DNA from: Ruminococcaceae bacterium UBA7101
GTDB taxonomy: Bacteria > Bacillota > Clostridia > Oscillospirales > Acutalibacteraceae
Assembly: GCA_002493325.1 (NCBI GenBank)
Contig: DKYL01000089.1
Span: 1 to 10,341, forward strand
Length of the DNA: 10,341 bases
Reading direction: 5' to 3'
The notes below the pieces were generated by a model, which had not been told where the DNA came from, ran no database searches, and worked only from the letters and a program-made list of their open reading frames with translations. The position numbers and the translations under genes were made by a program. Positions 4,977 through 10,341 of this stretch are shown in pieces (within the stretch, counting starts at the first letter, position 1; every line of letters starts with the position of its first letter).

Positions 4977-7046
4977 ATGAAATACGAAAAGCTTTTTACC
5001 CCTATGAAAATAGGTAATGTTGAAATAAAAAACAGAATAGTTATGGCACCTATGTGTATGGGCTTTGGTCAGTATAACGGATGCGCTACCGAAACGATGA
5101 TGAATTATTATGAGGAACGTGCAAAAGGCGGTGTTGGTTTAATTTTTACTGAGATTACAAGAATTAATGACATCACAGGTGCATCATCTTACGGTCAGCT
5201 TGGTATGAGCCATGATTATCAGATTCCTGCACTTAAAGAAATGGCAGACAGAATACATAAGCATGGCTGCAAGGTTATGGTTGAACTGCATCACCCCGGC
5301 AGACAGAATCTGGGACTTATGATGGGTACTGTTCCTATTTGTATTGCGGGCGAAAAGCTCATGGGAAATGCTTATACCAAACTGCTGACAGGAGTTGTTA
5401 TTCCTCCGGGAAAAAAGCTGCAGGACAAGGATATTGTGCCGAGAGTAGTTGCTCCCAGCAAATGTGAAAAAAGCAAGATGAGCAACAGTGTCAACAGAGC
5501 ACTTTCTCATAAGGGTGTAAAAAAGCTGATTGCTCAGTTTATTGAAGGTGCAGTCAGAGTTAAGAAAGCAGGCTGTGACGGTGTGGAGCTTCATGCTTCA
5601 CACGGATATTTAATTCAGCAGTTTTTATCACCGAATACCAATAAGCGTACTGACGAATATGGCGGCAGTCTTGAAAACAGAATGAGGTTTTTGGCAGAGA
5701 TTATTGATGGTATCAGGAAAAACTGCGGTAAGGATTTTCCGATAGTTGTCCGTCTGACAGTTGATGAAATGTATGACCGAATCGGTAAGCCGAATAAAGG
5801 CTACGGACTTGATGAGGGACTGAAAATGGCAAAAATTTTAAGTGACAGGGGCATTGATGCCATTGATGTTTCCTCTGCCGCTTATGATACCTTCAACTAT
5901 TGGCTTGAGCCGACAACTTATCAGTGCGGCTGGAGAAAAAATCTTGCTGAGGAAGTAAAAAAGGTAGTTGATATTCCTGTGATTGCTGCAAATCTTATTC
6001 GTTCACCTCAGCAGGCTGAAGAACAGCTTTGCGCAGGTATTCAGGACTTTGTAGCACTCGGTCGTCCTCTTATTGCCGACCCTCATTGGGCAAATAAAGT
6101 TTATTCAGGCAATGAGGATAAAATAAGCCGCTGTGTTTGCTGCTTATATTGCTTTGAAAGTATGATGGAAAATGCTTATAAATACAGCCATGGTCACTGT
6201 TCCGTCAATCCTTTTGTCGGCAGAGAAAATGTTAAGCTTAACAAAAACGGTAATGGCAGAAGGGTTGTTATTGTCGGTGCAGGACCTGCAGGTTTAATGT
6301 GTGCAAATATCCTTTGTGACAGAGGCTTTGATGTAACTGTTATTGAAAAGGAAAGCACTGTCGGCGGACAGCTTAATCTTGCAGATAAACCGCCTCACAA
6401 AGAAAAAATGGCTTGGGTTTGTACAGATTTATACGCCAAAGCTAAGGATAAGAATATTGAATTTATGTTTGACACTGTTGCAGATAAAGCTTTGCTTGAC
6501 AGCTTAAAGCCTTATGCGGTTGTCAATGCAACAGGCGGAAACGCAGTATTTCCAAAAGCATTTCAAGGCAGCAATGTTTCAACTGTTACTGAAATCCTCA
6601 ACGGGTCAGTTAAACTTGAAAATAAGAATGTTGCCGTTATCGGCTCTGGTATGACAGGTCTTGAAACAAGTGAGCTGTTGGTGTCGCAGGCCAATAAGGT
6701 AACTGTTGTTGAGATGGCTGAGTCAATAGCCCCCGGTGCTTGGTTTCAGGGTGTGGACGATGCAATGGCAGTTCTCAATAAAGCAGGAACAGCGTTTTTA
6801 ACTGGTCACAGACTTATCAGTATTCGTGATAAGGGAATTTATCTTGAAGCGGTAAAGTCGGGTAAAAGACTGAATGTTGATGTGGATTACGTAGTGCTTT
6901 CCATGGGAGTCAGACCTGACAATGCATTGTTTAACGCAATAAAGGATAGTTCTGCTTATAAGGTTTATAACATCGGTGACAGCAATAAAGTCGGCAGAAT
7001 TGCCAATGCAACAGAAGCTGCTTATCAGCTTGCAGTCAGTTTATAG
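4977..7046 (+). CDS. Old Yellow Enzyme / 2,4-dienoyl-CoA reductase-type NADH:flavin oxidoreductase
   Basis: This 689-residue cytoplasmic flavoenzyme has the layout of 2,4-dienoyl-CoA reductase FadH, trimethylamine dehydrogenase and the bile-acid enzymes BaiCD/BaiH. Residues 1-375 form an FMN-binding TIM barrel (MAPMCMG at 23-29, HHPGRQ at 105-110, HASHGYLIQQFLSP at 206-219, ALGRPLIADP at 360-369). H206, H209 and Y211 match the active-site His-x-x-His/Asn-x-Tyr of the family. Cysteines 386, 389, 392 and 408 are the likely 4Fe-4S ligands. VVIVGAGPAGL (430-440) begins an FAD-type Rossmann domain, and NVAVIGSGMTGLE (551-563) is the NAD(P)H-binding fold nested in it. Members reduce activated C=C bonds of enoates or enoyl-CoAs; the substrate here cannot be read. 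Residues 110-160 hold a longer insertion than in FadH. AAGGAG (4966-4971) lies five bases before the ATG. An FRG-domain gene follows after 15 bases, probably in the same transcript. Confidence 0.93.
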   Translation: MKYEKLFTPMKIGNVEIKNRIVMAPMCMGFGQYNGCATETMMNYYEERAKGGVGLIFTEITRINDITGASSYGQLGMSHDYQIPALKEMADRIHKHGCKVMVELHHPGRQNLGLMMGTVPICIAGEKLMGNAYTKLLTGVVIPPGKKLQDKDIVPRVVAPSKCEKSKMSNSVNRALSHKGVKKLIAQFIEGAVRVKKAGCDGVELHASHGYLIQQFLSPNTNKRTDEYGGSLENRMRFLAEIIDGIRKNCGKDFPIVVRLTVDEMYDRIGKPNKGYGLDEGLKMAKILSDRGIDAIDVSSAAYDTFNYWLEPTTYQCGWRKNLAEEVKKVVDIPVIAANLIRSPQQAEEQLCAGIQDFVALGRPLIADPHWANKVYSGNEDKISRCVCCLYCFESMMENAYKYSHGHCSVNPFVGRENVKLNKNGNGRRVVIVGAGPAGLMCANILCDRGFDVTVIEKESTVGGQLNLADKPPHKEKMAWVCTDLYAKAKDKNIEFMFDTVADKALLDSLKPYAVVNATGGNAVFPKAFQGSNVSTVTEILNGSVKLENKNVAVIGSGMTGLETSELLVSQANKVTVVEMAESIAPGAWFQGVDDAMAVLNKAGTAFLTGHRLISIRDKGIYLEAVKSGKRLNVDVDYVVLSMGVRPDNALFNAIKDSSAYKVYNIGDSNKVGRIANATEAAYQLAVSL

Positions 7047-7061
7047 TACAAGGGTGTAAAT

Positions 7062-8021
7062 ATGTTTTCAGCGCGTGAGCATTTTAAAGAAAAATTAGAT
7101 CGATTAAATAAGAAGATAAATTCAAACCTTGATTTTGATTTCAGTGCCGTGAGTAAAAGAATTGAAACAATGGATGATTTCAATAATGAAATTATGCGTG
7201 ATTTTCTCAGCGGCAAACAGCTTTTTTACAGGGGTGAAAGAATTAATGACCCCAACAGAAATCTCCTGCCCACAATGCTCAGAAATCCGGATAAGCTTTT
7301 TTCAGATAATGATTTGGGTGTTTTGCATATTGACAGCGATTACATCTATAATTATTATTCATCACTTGGCAGTTTTGTTAATGTTTTCAACAAAACAATG
7401 GGCACTGCTGATATTGATAATCTTTATGAAATTTGTGCCTTTGCACAGCATTATTACCATTTTTCACCGCTGATTGATTTTACAAAAAGTGTTTATCCGT
7501 CTTTATCCTTTGCACTTAAAGACCGTGAAGTTTACGATGATGATATTGTGCTTTATGTTCTTGAACTTAAAAATAATGATGATTATACAACAGATATAGC
7601 CACCGCCAACAAATGGCTCAAAGAGCTTGATATTTATGTCAGCTGCTTTGATGAAGAGGATATTAAAAAGACCGTCAAGGAGGTTATTGAAAATAAAGGG
7701 CTTCGTATGACAGAGGATTTCAGACAGCATCTTGAAAGGCTTAATACCCGACCTGTTCCTAAGGCAAAACTGATTGATGTTCCTACAAATACAAGAATGA
7801 AATTTCAGCAGGGTGTGTTTTTAATGCTGACTGATTTTCAGTTGTTTAATGTTAAATACTTTACCAAAAACATCCGTGAACAATTTTCAATAACGAAGTT
7901 TATTATCAATAAGGATATTTGCCCTGAAATACTGAAAATGATTGAGCACGATGCGCCATGGTATAATTACAAATATCTTACAGATGTTGAAGCTGCTTTC
8001 AAAATAGCAGTTGAAGATTAA
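7062..8021 (+). CDS. FRG-domain protein
   Basis: The protein has 319 residues and no membrane segment. The FRG domain is recognisable from FYRGER (55-60, the F-x-R-G motif that names the family), the following LLPTMLR (68-74), the central AQHYYHFSPLIDFTKS (128-143, corresponding to the family's 'QH-x-x-x-x-T-x-LLD-x-T'), PSLSFAL (146-152) and MKFQQGVFLML (246-256, the family's 'QQG-x-F' strand). Residues 3-50 are a charged helical leader. The biochemical role of most FRG proteins is not established; they occur in bacteria and phages, often in accessory or defence-like settings, but nothing here proves that role. AAGGG (7050-7054) is seven bases before the ATG, and the gap to the reductase stop is only 15 bases, so co-transcription with that enzyme is likely. 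A long hairpin terminates it. Confidence 0.9.
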   Translation: MFSAREHFKEKLDRLNKKINSNLDFDFSAVSKRIETMDDFNNEIMRDFLSGKQLFYRGERINDPNRNLLPTMLRNPDKLFSDNDLGVLHIDSDYIYNYYSSLGSFVNVFNKTMGTADIDNLYEICAFAQHYYHFSPLIDFTKSVYPSLSFALKDREVYDDDIVLYVLELKNNDDYTTDIATANKWLKELDIYVSCFDEEDIKKTVKEVIENKGLRMTEDFRQHLERLNTRPVPKAKLIDVPTNTRMKFQQGVFLMLTDFQLFNVKYFTKNIREQFSITKFIINKDICPEILKMIEHDAPWYNYKYLTDVEAAFKIAVED

Positions 8022-8031
8022 TTCATAACAG

Positions 8032-8081
8032 AACAAAGAACAGAGAGCTGTATCAAAGGATACAGCTCTCTGTTCTTTGTT
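8032..8081. terminator. long bidirectional hairpin terminator
   Basis: A perfect 23-bp inverted repeat (8032-8054 and 8059-8081) with an AAAG loop lies between convergent genes. Its right arm includes the first two bases of the minus-strand stop codon (8080-8082). The base of the stem is T-rich on both exits (for example TTCTTTGTT), which may serve as the U-run if only the inner 15 bp form first. It would end the FRG gene on one strand and the copper ATPase gene on the other. Confidence 0.8.
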
Positions 8082-10191
8082 ATTTAAAGTGTCTTAATCT
8101 CAGCGCATTGCATACAACTGTTACGGAGCTTAAACTCATACAGGCTGCTGCAATCATAGGATTGAGTGTCCAGCCGAATATGCCGTAGAATACGCCTGCT
8201 GCCAGTGGAATCCCAAGGCAGTTATAGAAAAATGCCCAGAAAAGATTTTCTCTGATATTCTTTAATGTTTTCTTCGATAATCTGATTGCTTTGGATACGT
8301 CTGTCAGCTTATCACTTACAAGAACAACGTCAGCCGATTCTATTGCTATGTCAGAGCCTGCACCGATTGCAATACCTACGTCGGCACGTGTGAGGGCAGG
8401 GGAATCGTTAATTCCGTCACCTATCATGGCAACGGTTTTTCCGCTGTCAATCAATTCCTTGATTTTCTTTTCCTTATCATCAGGCATAGCAGATGCAATA
8501 AAGTTTTTTATTCCGACCTGCTGTGTTATAGCATACGCGGTGATTTCGTTGTCACCCGTTATCATAATTGTATCAAGGTGGATACTTTCAATGGCTTTTT
8601 TTGCATCTTCTTTGATTTTATCAGCAACTGCAACCGTGCACATATATTCGTCATTACAGGTGAATAGTATTGCGGTTTTCCCGCTGTAAGAATATTCATT
8701 GTCAGTAAAGCCTGTGAGCTTGCTGTTGCCTGCCTTATAGGTTTTACCATTTATGGTTGCAACAATTCCCTGACCTATAATATATTCACTGCTTTCAACA
8801 GGCAGCAGCCTTGCACCTTTTTCCTTGCAGTAATTACATATTGCGGCAGAGAGGGGATGTTCGGATATATTTTCAATGCTGTAAATTATATTCAAATCCG
8901 CATTGTCCGTAACATCTGTCACAAACATTTCACCCTGCGTTATCGTTCCTGTTTTATCAAAAACAATTGTGTTGCATTTTCCTAAATTTTCAAGTGCTGC
9001 AGCATCCTTGAACAAAATTCCGTTTTCTGCACCTTTGCCCGTTCCTATCATGATTGCACAGGGAGTTGCCAGTCCAAGTGCACAGGGACAGCTTATTACA
9101 AGCACGGATACACCTATGGAGAAAGCAAATTCAAAACCTTTTCCTATAATAAGCCATACAGCAAAGGCAATAATAGCTATAACAATAACCACAGGCACAA
9201 AAACAGATGCAATCTTATCGGCAAGTCTTTGTGCAGGAGCTTTTGATGATGAAGCCTCTTCAACAAGGGCTATAATTCTTGAAAGTGTTGATTCATCACC
9301 GACTGCCGTTGCCTTAAAAATAAATGTTCCGTTTTTATTAACCGTTCCGCTGATTACCTTATCATTGACAGTTAAATCAACAGGCACGCTTTCACCCGTA
9401 ACTGCACTCTGGTCGATTGAACCGCTGCCTTTCACTATAACGCCGTCAACGGCAATTCTCATACCGGGCTTTACTACAACGAGATCACCCTTGCTTATCA
9501 TTGACGATTCAATTTCTGTTTCTACATTATCTTTTAATACAATTGCTTTTTCAGGTACAAGGTCAATCAGTGCATTGATAGCATCCTTGGTTTTACCCTT
9601 GCTTATGGTTTCAAGATATTTTCCCACTGTAATCAGTGCAAGTATCATACCTGCTGACTCAAAATAAAGATGTCCTTCGTCAAAGAATATCAGAGAAATC
9701 ATACTGTAAATAAATGATGCACCTGAACCGATTGCTACAAGACTGTCCATATCGGGGTTCAGTTTAATAAGGGATTTAAAGCCATTGGTAAAAAACTTGT
9801 AATTCACAATCATTATCGGTATAAGAAAAATCAATTGGGCAACGGCATTAGGAATATGTTCACCTAATATCCAGGGCAGACTGTAGCCAAGCATATGTGC
9901 CATTGAAAAATACATAAGAAACACTAAAAAAATCACAGACAGGATTACTCTTTTTTTCATTTCCTTTATTTCGTGTGCACTGTCTGCCTTTTTTAGCTTG
10001 AATACCTCACAGCCATAGCCTGCTTTTTTTACGGCAGTTATAATTTCCTTTGTGTCACAGTCATAATCTGCTGTCATCGTGCCTGCAAGCAGGTTGACAT
10101 TAACCTCGTTTGACAGCGGTGCAACTGCTTTTTCAACTCTTGCAGAGCAGGCGGCACAGCTCATTCCTGTGACAGTGAATTTTTGATTCAT
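8080..10191 (-). CDS. copA: copper-exporting P1B-type ATPase (CopA)
   Basis: This 703-residue membrane pump couples ATP hydrolysis to export of Cu+ from the cytoplasm. In order: one N-terminal heavy-metal-associated domain with GMSCAAC (9-15); paired hydrophobic helices between about 82 and 185; the actuator loop with TGES (265-268); the CPC ion site (368-370) in the sixth helix; the phosphorylation site DKTGT (D412); the nucleotide-binding-domain SEHP motif (443-446); the hinge GDGINDSPAL (591-600); YNCLGIPLAAG (656-666); and MSLSSVTVVCNALRL (685-699). CPC together with the Tyr-Asn and Met-x-x-Ser-Ser motifs in the last two helices marks the Cu+ (1B-1) subgroup rather than Zn/Cd pumps. It is at the short end for the family because it carries a single metal-binding domain. 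GAGG (complement of 10202-10205) precedes the ATG by ten bases. No copper chaperone or repressor gene lies on its downstream side within the window; one could lie beyond the right edge. Confidence 0.95.
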   Translation of the reverse strand: MNQKFTVTGMSCAACSARVEKAVAPLSNEVNVNLLAGTMTADYDCDTKEIITAVKKAGYGCEVFKLKKADSAHEIKEMKKRVILSVIFLVFLMYFSMAHMLGYSLPWILGEHIPNAVAQLIFLIPIMIVNYKFFTNGFKSLIKLNPDMDSLVAIGSGASFIYSMISLIFFDEGHLYFESAGMILALITVGKYLETISKGKTKDAINALIDLVPEKAIVLKDNVETEIESSMISKGDLVVVKPGMRIAVDGVIVKGSGSIDQSAVTGESVPVDLTVNDKVISGTVNKNGTFIFKATAVGDESTLSRIIALVEEASSSKAPAQRLADKIASVFVPVVIVIAIIAFAVWLIIGKGFEFAFSIGVSVLVISCPCALGLATPCAIMIGTGKGAENGILFKDAAALENLGKCNTIVFDKTGTITQGEMFVTDVTDNADLNIIYSIENISEHPLSAAICNYCKEKGARLLPVESSEYIIGQGIVATINGKTYKAGNSKLTGFTDNEYSYSGKTAILFTCNDEYMCTVAVADKIKEDAKKAIESIHLDTIMITGDNEITAYAITQQVGIKNFIASAMPDDKEKKIKELIDSGKTVAMIGDGINDSPALTRADVGIAIGAGSDIAIESADVVLVSDKLTDVSKAIRLSKKTLKNIRENLFWAFFYNCLGIPLAAGVFYGIFGWTLNPMIAAACMSLSSVTVVCNALRLRHFK

Positions 10192-10217
10192 ATATATAAT
10201 ACCTCACGTTCTGTTTG

Positions 10218-10242
10218 TATTCCTACTAAAAGCATAGGAATA
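10218..10242. promoter_or_regulatory. candidate operator at the transcription start of copA
   Basis: An 8-bp perfect inverted repeat, TATTCCTA (10218-10225) and TAGGAATA (10235-10242), is separated by nine bases. It lies immediately downstream of the copA -10 box and overlaps its last base, a place where a bound repressor would block initiation. It does not match the CopY box (TACAnnTGTA), and no G-tract of the CsoR type is visible. It could instead be a small leader hairpin. Confidence 0.45.
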
Positions 10243-10269
10243 TGATAACATATTTAATGAAATTGTCAA
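10242..10269 (-). promoter_or_regulatory. promoter of copA
   Basis: On the minus strand, a perfect TTGACA (10269-10264) is followed after 16 bases by TATCAT (10247-10242), with TG one base upstream making an extended -10. Transcription would start near 10235, about 44 bases before the ATG at 10191. Confidence 0.7.
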
Positions 10270-10285
10270 TACTTAATTGACAATT
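10261..10285. repeat. 25-bp inverted repeat over the copA -35 box
   Basis: AATTGTCAAT (10261-10270) and ATTGACAATT (10276-10285) are perfect 10-bp arms around ACTTA. The left arm contains the copA -35 hexamer on the minus strand, and the right arm contains a TTGACA on the plus strand (10277-10282). It may be a regulator binding site or simply two back-to-back -35 boxes of divergent promoters; the match extends beyond the hexamers, which favours a real operator slightly. Confidence 0.5.
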
Positions 10286-10318
10286 ATTATGCTATGTGTT
10301 AATGTGTACATATATTTT

Positions 10319-10341
10319 TATAATTTAATTTCAAGGAAAAT
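10319..10341 (+). promoter_or_regulatory. possible -10 box and ribosome binding site of a divergent gene beyond the edge
   Basis: TATAAT (10319-10324) is followed by AAGGAAAA (10333-10340) at the very end of the window. No start codon is visible and the -35 region 17 bases upstream is poor, so this only hints that a plus-strand gene, possibly the copper regulator, begins just past the right edge. Confidence 0.2.

Noticed and set aside
5184..5594. Minus-strand open frame inside the reductase gene
   Set aside because: It is the shadow of the well-conserved TIM-barrel coding region; no family features.
8903..9667. Long open frame of 254 codons on the plus strand inside the copper ATPase gene
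   Set aside because: It is antisense to conserved ATPase motifs (CPC, TGES, DKTGT region), is Ser/Thr/Ile-rich without recognisable motifs, and has no promoter.

Overview
The window is a stretch of low-GC bacterial chromosome. AAGGAG-type ribosome binding sites, AT-rich intergenic regions with TTGACA/TATAAT promoters, hairpin terminators and the protein families present all fit a Gram-positive anaerobe of the class Clostridia. A gut Oscillospiraceae/Ruminococcus/Eubacterium-like organism is my best guess, but there is no rRNA or other marker to fix it. Eight complete genes and most of their transcription signals can be read; no tRNA, rRNA, CRISPR array or insertion sequence was seen.

Layout. 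(1) 18-1618: a promoter drives three tightly overlapping small genes (a coiled-coil protein, a membrane-anchored protein with a PH/GRAM-like segment, and a cysteine-rich protein). None has a known function, and the block is visibly more AT-rich than the rest of the window. It ends at a hairpin shared with the convergent gene. (2) 1635-3164, minus strand: a GPH-family (MelB-like) sugar:cation symporter with a TTG start. (3) 3165-3358: a divergent promoter region. (4) 3359-4918, plus strand: a zinc-ribbon/four-helix membrane protein, a strong terminator, a near-consensus promoter placed immediately after it, and a small two-helix membrane protein. (5) 4977-8021, plus strand: an Old Yellow Enzyme/2,4-dienoyl-CoA reductase-type flavoenzyme (689 aa) followed after 15 bases by an FRG-domain protein. 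(6) 8032-8081: a 23-bp perfect hairpin closing both this operon and the convergent gene. (7) 8080-10191, minus strand: a CopA-type copper-exporting P1B-ATPase whose upstream region carries two inverted repeats at the promoter.

The transporter, reductase and copper pump look like ordinary chromosomal genes. The parts most likely to be undescribed are the three-gene AT-rich block at the left end and the reductase/FRG pair. The two neighbouring membrane proteins at 3359-4918 may also work together, since both expose a highly charged, lysine-rich C-terminal tail, but they are separated by a terminator and appear to be transcribed separately.
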